A DNA stretch of 44,262 bases from Zetaproteobacteria bacterium (GTDB lineage: Bacteria; Pseudomonadota; Zetaproteobacteria; Mariprofundales; Mariprofundaceae), in assembly GCA_003695905.1 (NCBI GenBank), contig RFGS01000075.1:1-44262 (forward strand), given 5' to 3'. A model generated the notes under the pieces. It made no database searches. It saw only the letters and a program-made list of their open reading frames with translations, and was not told the DNA's origin. The position numbers and the translations under genes were made by a program. This document shows positions 1-8,537 of the stretch, piece after piece. Position 1 is the first letter of the stretch. Each line of letters starts with the position of its first letter.

Positions 1-426
1 ATCCACGACGGCATCCGGATCAGATCCCTGGCGATCAATTTTGTTGACGACGACAATGGGCCTCAGACCGAGTGCCAGCGCCTTGGAGGTCACGAATTTT
101 GTTTGTGGCATCGGACCTTCTCGGGCATCAACGAGCAGCAGAACCCCATCCACCATGTTCAGAATACGTTCCACTTCGCCGCCGAAATCCGCATGCCCTG
201 GTGTGTCCACAATGTTGATGGTCACATCGCCGTAGCGGATGGCCGTGTTCTTGGCGAGGATGGTGATGCCTCGTTCGCGTTCAAGGTCATTGGAGTCCAT
301 GATGCGGCTTTCAAGATCCTGACGTTCGCTGAATGTTCCCGATTGTTTCAGCAGTTCATCGACGAGCGTAGTCTTGCCATGATCCACATGGGCGATGATG
401 GCGATATTGCGAAGCTTGCGCGTCAT
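1..426 (-). CDS. typA: GTP-binding protein TypA/BipA, N-terminal part (gene runs off the left edge)
   Basis: Minus-strand translation from ATG at 426: [112 protein letters not shown]...; G1 [22 protein letters not shown] motifs. Confidence 0.96.
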   Translation of the reverse strand, partial: MTRKLRNIAIIAHVDHGKTTLVDELLKQSGTFSERQDLESRIMDSNDLERERGITILAKNTAIRYGDVTINIVDTPGHADFGGEVERILNMVDGVLLLVDAREGPMPQTKFVTSKALALGLRPIVVVNKIDRQGSDPDAVVD

Positions 427-513
427 GGATAAGAAACCTCGTTTGAAAAGTGTGCGCATGTTAGCAGGTACAGAAAAAAGTTCATTGTTGGGGATGCACT
501 CGCTTCATGGTAT

Positions 514-542
514 TTGACAACCATTAACTATGTGCTATCAAT
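514..542 (+). promoter_or_regulatory. Putative sigma70 promoter for the downstream secreted protein gene: TTGACA -35 (514-519) and extended -10 TGcTATCAA (533-541)
   Basis: Perfect TTGACA, 16-bp spacer, TGn extension before TATCAA; upstream of an SD-preceded GTG at 608. Confidence 0.55.
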
Positions 543-607
543 AGCCTATCCCCATGTTGATCTATAGTGGTCATCATTATTCCTAATTGCTCCAAAGGAG
601 GGAGGTC

Positions 608-1564
608 GTGCGTTATCCAAAAATGATTATGCTGCATTTTGCACTTGCAGCCTTTTTTCTGACTGCACCTGCAAGCGCTCAGGCTGCGGCACAATATAAT
701 CTAATCATGAGTGTTTCGGGGCAGATACCGATTGCCGGCGTAAACAAGCCTCTTGCGGTAACGGTCACCCGTAAGAACGTGCCGCTGCCCCAGGCCAGGG
801 CTGTTTTTTGCTCCGCTGCAGCGAATTTTCACACCACTCAACAAGGTGGATATCAATGGAAGGTCAGTAAGTGTACCTACAACAAGGTGACACACGTGGG
901 CCAAACGACGTTGCAAGGAACGGTCAGACTTGTGGGCCTGAAAAAGCCAATGAATCTGAACGTGGTTTACCGTTATGTGAAGGCCGCGCCTAAAGGAGGA
1001 TCGGTTGCGGCCATTGCCAAGGGAAATTCTGACCTGATCATCAAAGTCAATGGGAAGTTCAATCTTCTGGGCTGGAAGGGATTTGCATCCTCTGTCATGC
1101 GTCGGAATCTGAACAAGCCAGCCAGCAGGACGAGTTTTTGTAGTGCCGCCCAAAACTTTACCGGAGGAGCCAATTGGCAGGTGAAAGGATGCTCCTATAA
1201 TCCGGCAACCGGTAGGGGCCGTGTGGTGCACGTGGGCAAGTTCAATTCCAATGGGGCACTGATCCCGGTCCGGTTCACAGCGAATTATGTTTATGTCAAT
1301 TCCCTGGCACGGCCAGTGCTTGTCGGTCAGGCCAGCAAGGGGAGGAATATTTTGAGATGGGCTCCAGTTCGCGGCGCCCGTGGCTACACGGTATACCGTC
1401 AAGCCCCAGGGCAAGGTATGCGTATTTACCGCAAGCTCGGCAGGGTTGCCCGGTTTGTCGATCGCCAAGTTCAACGGGGCAAACTGTATACCTATGCTGT
1501 GGTGGCTACGAATGCTCTGACCTATTCGCTGAGGTCCAACAAGGTGACCTTGAGAGCAAGGTGA
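608..1564 (+). CDS. Secreted protein with two tandem copies of a Cys-containing domain and a C-terminal fibronectin-III-like segment
   Basis: Strong SD AAAGGAGGGAGG just before in-frame GTG at 608 (ORF track starts at 587); signal peptide ..MLHFALAAFFLTAPASAQA; internal repeats FCSAAANF..WKVSKCTYN and FCSAAQNF..WQVKGCSYN; C-terminus ILRWAPVRGARGYTVYRQ...YTYAVVATNA. Confidence 0.8.
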   Translation: MRYPKMIMLHFALAAFFLTAPASAQAAAQYNLIMSVSGQIPIAGVNKPLAVTVTRKNVPLPQARAVFCSAAANFHTTQQGGYQWKVSKCTYNKVTHVGQTTLQGTVRLVGLKKPMNLNVVYRYVKAAPKGGSVAAIAKGNSDLIIKVNGKFNLLGWKGFASSVMRRNLNKPASRTSFCSAAQNFTGGANWQVKGCSYNPATGRGRVVHVGKFNSNGALIPVRFTANYVYVNSLARPVLVGQASKGRNILRWAPVRGARGYTVYRQAPGQGMRIYRKLGRVARFVDRQVQRGKLYTYAVVATNALTYSLRSNKVTLRAR

Positions 1565-1587
1565 TTGCTTGAAGGCGGTTGTTATCG

Positions 1588-1620
1588 ACAAAGGAGGCAT
1601 CAAGCCTCCTTTGTTATTTT
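1588..1620 (+). terminator. Intrinsic terminator-like hairpin at a convergent junction
   Basis: acaaaggaggc-atcaa-gcctcctttgt followed by a T-rich run (tattttgttt). Confidence 0.75.
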
Positions 1621-1653
1621 GTTTGATCAGCAAGGATGAAGGCTGCTGTCTTT

Positions 1654-2145
1654 TTAGTATGGATGTTTTCTCCAACCCACCTTGCACAACCAGGGTGAAA
1701 TCAAGATTTCCAGGGTCATGAAGGCTAACGAAATGAGTGCTGCGTCCAGCAGCGTGCCGCCGAGCCACGATTGGGCGATCAAGGCAGGGATGAATGATTC
1801 CGGGATTTGATCCAGTCCTGTTGCCCGGCCTTCGGTGGGGATTCCCAAGCGTCTTTTGACGAAGCTGGAAACAAGGTCACCCGTCATGGCTGCCAGGCCA
1901 ATAGCCATGCCAAGCTGCCAAGGCCAGCCAAAGAACAGGCTTCCCACCATGCCGCCCAATATACCACAGGCCATGCCACGCCAGGTTTTGGATGCACCAA
2001 GGATGGGGTAGCCATCACGCCATGTCTTGTCACCATCGATGGGTGTATTCCACCAAGCAGGAAGTAGTTTGCGGGCCAGAATCGGTGATCCATTGGCCAG
2101 GGTGATGACCACGAGCAATTGGACATCGACAAGCCAAGTCGCCAT
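1654..2145 (-). CDS. CarS/CDP-archaeol synthase family (DUF46-like) membrane protein
   Basis: LANGSPILARKL..TPIDGDKTWRDGYPILGASKTWRG..GDLVSSFVKRRLGIPTEGRATGLDQIPES; GASKTWRG and GDxxxSFxKRR signatures; several hydrophobic segments. Confidence 0.75.
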   Translation of the reverse strand: MATWLVDVQLLVVITLANGSPILARKLLPAWWNTPIDGDKTWRDGYPILGASKTWRGMACGILGGMVGSLFFGWPWQLGMAIGLAAMTGDLVSSFVKRRLGIPTEGRATGLDQIPESFIPALIAQSWLGGTLLDAALISLAFMTLEILISPWLCKVGWRKHPY

Positions 2146-2193
2146 GATTTCAATTTACACCAATCGGCCAAGAAACACCAATGGAGCTGGAAG

Positions 2194-2619
2194 GTGAGAA
2201 AGCTCATTCATATAGAAACTCGTTTACGTGAACAACTGGTTGATATCACGGAGATGGTCAGCAAGGTTGTCTCCGAAAGCGGAGTTCGTGATGGACTGGT
2301 CCATGTATATGCCCAAGGTGCCACGGCTGCGATCATGATCCAGGAAAACTGGGATGAATCCATACAAAGCGATGTGATTGCTTTGTTGCGGCAACTGATC
2401 CCGCGTGGCGTTTGGTTGCATGATGCCCAGGATGGAAATGGTGATGCGCATCTGAAGGCCGGCATTGTAGGACCTTCGGAAACCCTGCCGCTCATTCAGG
2501 GCAGGCTAGGGCTTTCTCGCTGGCAAAATCTTTTTTTCTGCGAGTTCGATGGCCCAAGAAAAAAACGGCCGATCGTTGTGACGGTCATCCCTGCTCGACA
2601 AGAAGAGGCTCTCCGCTAG
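2194..2619 (+). CDS. YjbQ/UPF0047 family protein (secondary thiamine-phosphate synthase family)
   Basis: SGVRDGLVHVYAQGATAAIMIQEN..GNGDAHLKAGIVGPSETLPLIQGRLGLSRWQNLFFCEFDGPRKKRPIVVTVI; GTG start at 2194 in frame with the ORF from 2119. Confidence 0.88.
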   Translation: MRKLIHIETRLREQLVDITEMVSKVVSESGVRDGLVHVYAQGATAAIMIQENWDESIQSDVIALLRQLIPRGVWLHDAQDGNGDAHLKAGIVGPSETLPLIQGRLGLSRWQNLFFCEFDGPRKKRPIVVTVIPARQEEALR

Positions 2620-2639
2620 CTTCACGACGCGGAGGTTTC

Positions 2640-3650
2640 ATGCGCGAAAATTCTCATAAGCCCGGCCACCCCGAGAGCACGGGTGTTTTGTTGATTAATC
2701 TCGGCACGCCGGAGCTGCCGACACCAAGTGCGCTGCGTGTGTATCTGAAGGAGTTTCTTTCCGATCCCAGGGTGGTCGAGCAGCCACGCTGGCTCTGGTT
2801 GCCTGTTCTCCATGCCATCATTCTCAATGTTCGTCCGGCTCGTTCAGCCAAGCTGTATCGCAAGATATGGACGAATGCTGGTTCCCCGCTGCTTCGTTCA
2901 ACTGAGTCTCTGGCCGCCAAGTTGCTTGATCGTCTAAGTGCCTCGGGCAACCGCATCCATGTTGCAGTCGGTATGCGCTATGGACAACCATCCATCAGGA
3001 ATGGGCTGATGCAATTGTTGGATCGTGAATGCCGGAGGATAGTCGTATTGCCGCTCTATCCACAATACTCGGCGACGACGACAGGTTCGACGATGGATGC
3101 CTTGGGAGATGTTTTGAAGACGTGCAGAAACATACCCGATCTGCATTTCGTCAGTCGCTATTATGATCATCCTGATTATATCGAGGCCATTGCACAGAGC
3201 ATTGAGTCGTACTGGAAGGAACATGGCCGACCGGACCAGCTTTTGTGCTCCTTTCATGGCATCCCGGAGCGTTATGTGCGCGCCGGGGATCCATATCCGG
3301 ACGAATGCCAGACCACGGTTTCGCGGCTTCGTGAGCGTCTGAACATGAATGAAGATACCTTGTTGATCGGATTTCAGTCCCGTTTCGGCCGTGAGCCTTG
3401 GGTGGGGCCCTATACCGACGAAATCCTGCGGGAGTTAGGTCGCAGGCATGTGAACAGGGTGGATGTGGTTTGTCCTGGTTTTTCTGTTGATTGTCTGGAG
3501 ACGCTGGAGGAAATTGCCATGGAGAATCGCCAGCTTTTCCTGGATGCCGGCGGCTCCTCCTTTCACTACATCCCCGCGCTCAATGATCGGGACGAGCATG
3601 TTCGGATGCTTTGTTCGATTCTGAACAGCAGGGGCCTTGCCTTCTCCTGA
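2640..3650 (+). CDS. hemH: Ferrochelatase
   Basis: GVLLINLGTPELPTPSALRVYLKEFLSDPRVVE...LPLYPQYSATTTGST...SFHGIPERYV...FQSRFGREPWVGPYTD. Confidence 0.96.
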   Translation: MRENSHKPGHPESTGVLLINLGTPELPTPSALRVYLKEFLSDPRVVEQPRWLWLPVLHAIILNVRPARSAKLYRKIWTNAGSPLLRSTESLAAKLLDRLSASGNRIHVAVGMRYGQPSIRNGLMQLLDRECRRIVVLPLYPQYSATTTGSTMDALGDVLKTCRNIPDLHFVSRYYDHPDYIEAIAQSIESYWKEHGRPDQLLCSFHGIPERYVRAGDPYPDECQTTVSRLRERLNMNEDTLLIGFQSRFGREPWVGPYTDEILRELGRRHVNRVDVVCPGFSVDCLETLEEIAMENRQLFLDAGGSSFHYIPALNDRDEHVRMLCSILNSRGLAFS

Positions 3651-3656
3651 AAGCTC

Positions 3657-4148
3657 ATGCGTCGCTTGGCCTGGCTATGTCTTCTTCCGCTGCTTGGAGG
3701 CTGCGTTCACCATGAGGAAAGGGGGCTTCCCGTCAGTATCGGTCATGTCGAGGTTAGGTCCTCATGTAGCGGTAAGGCGCATCATGCCACAAACCAAAGG
3801 GTTGCCAAGGTGCTGATGCAGCAGTTGACGCTGCGTTTGACAAGACTGAATGCCTACAAGCCCGGTCGGGGAGAAGCGCTGGATTTGTGCATCAAACAGG
3901 TCCATTTGAGGCCCGATCTCGCCGTGCTTTTCCTATATCTGTTTGTTGATCCCAATGTTCTTGTCGTCAAGGTTCGATTGCCGGATGGCGAAGGGAGATT
4001 TGAAGAAAGGGTTGTCAGTGCTCGTAGCAGTGCGGGCGGTTGGCCATCCAGTCTCGGTGTTTCGCGGCGTTTGGAGATTTTGGTCCAGGTTGTGACCCAG
4101 AAGATATTGAAGCAGCTGGGACACTCGGGCCGACAAGAATCTACCTAG
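3657..4148 (+). CDS. Putative lipoprotein of unknown function
   Basis: Signal peptide with lipobox LLGGC (MRRLAWLCLLPLLGGCVHH); directly downstream of hemH. Confidence 0.6.
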   Translation: MRRLAWLCLLPLLGGCVHHEERGLPVSIGHVEVRSSCSGKAHHATNQRVAKVLMQQLTLRLTRLNAYKPGRGEALDLCIKQVHLRPDLAVLFLYLFVDPNVLVVKVRLPDGEGRFEERVVSARSSAGGWPSSLGVSRRLEILVQVVTQKILKQLGHSGRQEST

Positions 4149-5107
4149 GGCGTGGGTGAGCATTTGCGGAGCAGGCAGATGAACATGGCCTCGCTGTAGG
4201 GCCCGGGTAGGATGCGCACAGCGGAACGTACTTGCTCGGCAAGGGGTTTGCCCCGCCAGTATGACAAACCCGACATGATTGGAAGTCCTTCGATGCGGAT
4301 CGGTTCGGTCATGATGGCATCGCCAAAATGCCTGATGGCATCTTGGACGATGAGTTCGTTTTCCTCTGGTGCAAAGGAGCAGGTTGCATAAACGAGGTAT
4401 CCTCCGGTCTTCAGGCATCGAATTGCCGACCTCAGCAGCCCCTTCTGCTTTCGGCTTGTCTCCCTGATTTTTCGCATGCTCCAGTGTGACTGTGTGGATG
4501 GTTTCCCGGGGCGCATGCGTGCCTCGGTAGAGCATGGCGCATCGACGAGAACAGCATCAAAGGTCTCAGCGTAACGCCTCCATAACCATCGCCCATCCTG
4601 TAGCGTTGTCTGAACCATATCTGCTCCCTGTTGAGCGAGAACCCCTCGCAGCTTGAAGAAGCGCTTTCGTACAGCTTCGTTGGCCACGATGGTGCCTTCA
4701 CCATGCATCATCGCGGCCAGCTGCAAGGTCTTGCCACCAGGAGCGGCACACATGTCCAGCACATGCATGCCAGCATGAACGGGCAAACACGATGCCGCCA
4801 ACTGGCTGCTGAGGGACTGACTGTACAGTAAACCTTCCCTGTACATCGTGGATTCGAGGACAGCGTGCCGCTGCGCGGAGGATACGAACAGAGCATCGGG
4901 TTTATGGGGCCAGGGATCTGCATCGATGCCCAATTGCTGTAGGGCGCAGCGCACCTGTTCCGGTGATGCTTTCAGCCGATTGACGCGGAAACATGGTCGC
5001 CGATCAGTGGCAAGCTGTTCAAGAACCGAGTTAACGGAATGCGGCTTTACGATCTCCGCGAGGCGTTCCACGAAGTCTGGTGGCCAGGGCATGGATAATT
5101 TAGTCAT
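4145..5107 (-). CDS. RsmB/NOP-family class I SAM-dependent RNA (cytosine-5) methyltransferase
   Basis: DMCAAPGGKTLQLA, VDAPCS, YATCSFAPEENE motifs (motif I and the two catalytic Cys motifs of the NOL1/NOP2/Sun family). Confidence 0.88.
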   Translation of the reverse strand: MTKLSMPWPPDFVERLAEIVKPHSVNSVLEQLATDRRPCFRVNRLKASPEQVRCALQQLGIDADPWPHKPDALFVSSAQRHAVLESTMYREGLLYSQSLSSQLAASCLPVHAGMHVLDMCAAPGGKTLQLAAMMHGEGTIVANEAVRKRFFKLRGVLAQQGADMVQTTLQDGRWLWRRYAETFDAVLVDAPCSTEARMRPGKPSTQSHWSMRKIRETSRKQKGLLRSAIRCLKTGGYLVYATCSFAPEENELIVQDAIRHFGDAIMTEPIRIEGLPIMSGLSYWRGKPLAEQVRSAVRILPGPYSEAMFICLLRKCSPTP

Positions 5108-5951
5108 TGAGGATATCCGCATATTCGGCTTGCAGCACGCGAATGGGCTTGTGCTCCATCAGGGAAGCAACCCACGTTTCCCACTGGTCATGATGCATGT
5201 CGGCGATAATTTGGTCTCGAATGTCTTCCGGTTTGGGGGTCAGTGCTGAATGCTTTTCAACAATTTGAAAGATATGCCATTTTTCGTCCAGTTTCACGGG
5301 TTTGCTCACATCGCTCGACTTATCCAGCCTGCTCAGAACCTTTCTCCATTGTGCAGGTATCTCTGGCACATTGATCCAACGCTCGCTGACAGGTGTGGTT
5401 AGGTTTTGATGAGCTGAGGATCGTGTGCGCAGCTTTTCCCACAGCTCCATGGCCGCCTGCCGGTTTTTTGAAACCCAGTGGCGGAGTCTGAGACGTTCAG
5501 GCTGTTCATAGCGGTTTTTGTGGGCCTGGAAATATTTAGCGATCTCATCTTTTTTGGGTTCAGGCAGGGATCTCAGGAATCGTGCTCGCAGTTCTTCGAT
5601 CAGAATGTTTTCTTTCAGGCGCTGTATCTTCCAGCGCACCGCCGGTTCAAGATCAAGGCCGTTTTTGGTGGCCTGTTGTGTGAGCACCCGCCTGCGAATC
5701 AATTGCCGAAGGATCTTTTTGCGAAGCTGATGTTCATCAATGCTCTCACGCAAGGCTGGCGGCAAAAGCGCCAATTCACGCTGAACTTCATCGTCCCGAA
5801 TCTCGAGATCGCCAACTTTTGCAAGCACGGGTGATGACGCCAGAGTTTCATCACTCGACGGATGGTCGTGGTTGCTGCAGCCAGCCGAGAACAACAGCGC
5901 GCTCGGAAGCAGCAGGGACGTGAGAACGCGTGCAATCCTTCTTCGCATCAT
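5100..5951 (-). CDS. SurA/EpsD-like parvulin-type peptidyl-prolyl isomerase lipoprotein (rotamase core divergent)
   Basis: Lipobox LLFSAGC; VLAKVGDLEIRDDEVQRELALLPPALR...LRKKILRQLIRRRVLTQQATKNGLDLEPAV N-terminal chaperone-like segment; C-terminal WHIFQIVEKHSALTPKPEDIRDQI. Confidence 0.7.
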   Translation of the reverse strand: MMRRRIARVLTSLLLPSALLFSAGCSNHDHPSSDETLASSPVLAKVGDLEIRDDEVQRELALLPPALRESIDEHQLRKKILRQLIRRRVLTQQATKNGLDLEPAVRWKIQRLKENILIEELRARFLRSLPEPKKDEIAKYFQAHKNRYEQPERLRLRHWVSKNRQAAMELWEKLRTRSSAHQNLTTPVSERWINVPEIPAQWRKVLSRLDKSSDVSKPVKLDEKWHIFQIVEKHSALTPKPEDIRDQIIADMHHDQWETWVASLMEHKPIRVLQAEYADILND

Positions 5952-6009
5952 GTACCCGCTAGGGTAGCCTTCGTGCAAGTGTTTCGCATCCATTAGAAGG
6001 GGAGAAAGC

Positions 6010-7701
6010 ATGACACCGGTGGTGATGGCCGTGATCGTTTTGTGCCTGTACGTTCTTTTTTACCGCTTTTACGCAAAGGGTCTTTTGGGGCGCAAGATTT
6101 TCGAGCTCAGTAGCGCGGCCCAAACCCCTGCGCATGCATTGCGAGATGATGTCGATTATGTGCCAACGAACAAGTACATCCTGTTCGGTCATCATTACGC
6201 GTCCATCGCAGGGCTTGCACCCATGCTTGGTCCTGCCATTGCAGTTATTTGGGGTTGGGTTCCAGCCCTGTGTTGGGTTGTGTTTGGTACGTTGCTGATC
6301 GGTGCTGTGCACGATTTTTCTGCGTTGGTTCTCTCTTCCCGGCATCAGGGTCGAAGCATCGGCACGATTGCCCGAGATGTCATCAGCCCTCGCACTCGAC
6401 TGCTGTTTCTTCTGGTGATCTTCTTCCTCGTTGCGCTGGCGATGGGTGTCTTTGTGCTAGTAATTTCCGGACTGTTCGCGGCTCCGGATCGTGCTCATAT
6501 CCCGTCCACGGCGCATCCGGAAGCGGTGTTTCCGACATATTCCCTCATGCTGATTGCCATGCTGATCGGTTTTTTGGTTTTCAAGCGAGAGCTGCCTCTA
6601 TGGCCGATGATTGCCTTGGGCTTTGTGCTTATGCTTGTAACAACCCGCATCGGGCTTGATCTGCCCGTAACAGGTATCAGCGCTCATACTTGGACATGGA
6701 CCTTGCTGTTGTATGCCTTTGCTGCCAGCGTCCTGCCTGTTTGGTTGCTACTACAGCCGCGTGATTTCCTCAATTCCTTGCTGCTTTATTTGGCACTGTT
6801 TTCGATGCTGATAGGCTTTTTTCTTCTCTCACCAGATTGGGCTGCTCCGGCCGTCAATCCACATCCCGCGGGTGCACCGCCCATCCTTCCGTTTCTGTTC
6901 ATCGTCATCGCCTGTGGCGCTGTATCGGGTTTTCACGGGTTGGTGGCCTCAGGCACGACATCCAAGCAGTTGAATCGTGAAACAGATGCTCCTTTTGTCG
7001 GTTATACTGGCATGATCGGCGAATCCCTGCTGGCTTTGCTTGCCGTTTTGGCGACGACCGCAGGTGCATTCGCATCCCGAGCAGAGTGGGAATCTTTTTA
7101 CGGCTCATGGGAGAAGGCCGTCGGCCTTCACCAGAAGTTAGGGGTCTTTATCCAGGGTAATGCCAATTTCATCCATCAGCTTGGTGTTCCGCTCGACTAT
7201 GCTGCTGCCTTCATCAGTGTCGTCGTGGTCGGCTTTGCCATGACTTCGGTTGATACGGGCGCGCGTCTGTTGCGGTTTAATATTGAGGAAATTGCGGACA
7301 CCTTGGGCATCCACAGTCTGAAGAACCGCTATCTCTCAACCGCACTGGCCGTGGCTGCCATCGGATTTTTTGCTTTTTTTGAGGTGGATGGTAAACCTGC
7401 TGGTCTCTTTTTGTGGACCCTGTTTGGGACAACGAACCAGATTCTTGCCGGTCTGACCCTGCTGACGGTCACGATTTATCTGTATCGTAAAAAGAAACCC
7501 ATCGTCTATACGCTCTTGCCCATGCTGTTGGTGTTGGCCGCAACCATTTCTGGCATGGTCATGGGGGTGTTCAAGGCAGTCTCAGATGGTCAATGGACCG
7601 TTGCCTGCGTGGGGGCAATTATCTTTCTGCTGGCCGTCTGGGTGCTTGTCGAAGCCTTGCTTGTTGTCAGGCGTGTGAGCGGCTTAAGGCAGGAGAACTG
7701 A
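6010..7701 (+). CDS. cstA: Carbon starvation protein CstA-family peptide/pyruvate transporter
   Basis: HALRDDVDYVPTNKYILFGHHYASIAGLAPMLGPAIAVIWGWVPALCWVVFGTLLIGAVHDFSAL; long polytopic protein. Confidence 0.93.
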   Translation: MTPVVMAVIVLCLYVLFYRFYAKGLLGRKIFELSSAAQTPAHALRDDVDYVPTNKYILFGHHYASIAGLAPMLGPAIAVIWGWVPALCWVVFGTLLIGAVHDFSALVLSSRHQGRSIGTIARDVISPRTRLLFLLVIFFLVALAMGVFVLVISGLFAAPDRAHIPSTAHPEAVFPTYSLMLIAMLIGFLVFKRELPLWPMIALGFVLMLVTTRIGLDLPVTGISAHTWTWTLLLYAFAASVLPVWLLLQPRDFLNSLLLYLALFSMLIGFFLLSPDWAAPAVNPHPAGAPPILPFLFIVIACGAVSGFHGLVASGTTSKQLNRETDAPFVGYTGMIGESLLALLAVLATTAGAFASRAEWESFYGSWEKAVGLHQKLGVFIQGNANFIHQLGVPLDYAAAFISVVVVGFAMTSVDTGARLLRFNIEEIADTLGIHSLKNRYLSTALAVAAIGFFAFFEVDGKPAGLFLWTLFGTTNQILAGLTLLTVTIYLYRKKKPIVYTLLPMLLVLAATISGMVMGVFKAVSDGQWTVACVGAIIFLLAVWVLVEALLVVRRVSGLRQEN

Positions 7702-7705
7702 TTTC

Positions 7706-8482
7706 TTGGACATCTGGTTGACCAAGCTTATTGGGCAGATGTTGTTGCCACCAGCATTGTTCCTATGCATGGCTTTTGTCGGTTTATTGGCATGGAAACG
7801 CAGTTGGGGGCGGATGTTAGCGTTCATCGGGTTTATCTCCATCTGGTTGCTGTCCTTGGCTCCGGTCCGAGATCTTCTGCTATGGCCTTTGGAGGAGGCC
7901 TATGATCCGCTGCCGGTAGAGCAGGCGGATGCCTCGAGAGGCCAAGCCATTGTTTTGCTCGGTGGAGGGCTTTATGAACATGCCCCCGAGTTTGGTGGCG
8001 AGGATGCCCTGGAAAAATATGCCCTGATGCGCACCGTTTATGCAGCCGAGCTGGCCAAGAAAACGGGGCTGGATGTTTATGCCAGCGGAGGGGTCGTCTT
8101 TTCCGGGCAGGACACGCCAGAGGGGGAAGTCATGGTACGGTGGCTCGCTCGATTTGGGGTTCCTCAGGAGCGCTTGCATGCCGAGAACGCAGCAAGAACA
8201 ACCTGGGAGAATGCCCTGCGCCTACGCGACATGCTTGAGCAGCGCGGCATCCAGCGTGTGATGCTGGTAACGTCCGCTTACCATATGCCCAGGGCCGTTC
8301 GTGCTTTTCGTGCCCAGGGCTTTGACGTGCTGCCAGCCCCATCTGCTTACCGGAAAAGCAAGGATTCTTCTTATGCAATTCGGGACTGGCTTCCGAGAGC
8401 GGATGTGTTTCATGACGCTTGCAATGCATTGCATGAGTATCTAGGCATGTTATGGTATTTTTGGCGTTATAGCATGGCGTAA
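7706..8482 (+). CDS. YdcF/ElyC-like DUF218 family protein (TTG start)
   Basis: AIVLLGGGLYE...YASGGVVFSGQDTPEGEVMVRWLARFGVPQERLHAENAARTTWENALRLRDML..VMLVTSAYHMPRAVRAFRAQG; AGGAG about 10 nt upstream of the TTG. Confidence 0.88.
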   Translation: MDIWLTKLIGQMLLPPALFLCMAFVGLLAWKRSWGRMLAFIGFISIWLLSLAPVRDLLLWPLEEAYDPLPVEQADASRGQAIVLLGGGLYEHAPEFGGEDALEKYALMRTVYAAELAKKTGLDVYASGGVVFSGQDTPEGEVMVRWLARFGVPQERLHAENAARTTWENALRLRDMLEQRGIQRVMLVTSAYHMPRAVRAFRAQGFDVLPAPSAYRKSKDSSYAIRDWLPRADVFHDACNALHEYLGMLWYFWRYSMA

Positions 8483-8537
8483 GCTTGGACGGATCGATGA
8501 TTCGTTTCTTTGTGCCTAGTTCCTTGATGGGGGAAAG

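Noticed and set aside
103-432. 109-aa plus-strand ORF at the left edge
   Set aside because: Antisense to typA, which is itself missing from the track only because it runs off the window.
701-1768. 355-aa minus-strand ORF opposite the secreted duplicated protein gene
   Set aside because: Antisense shadow: the plus strand has a strong SD, signal peptide and internal domain duplication; the minus ORF also overruns the carS-like gene 3' end and shows no recognisable motifs.
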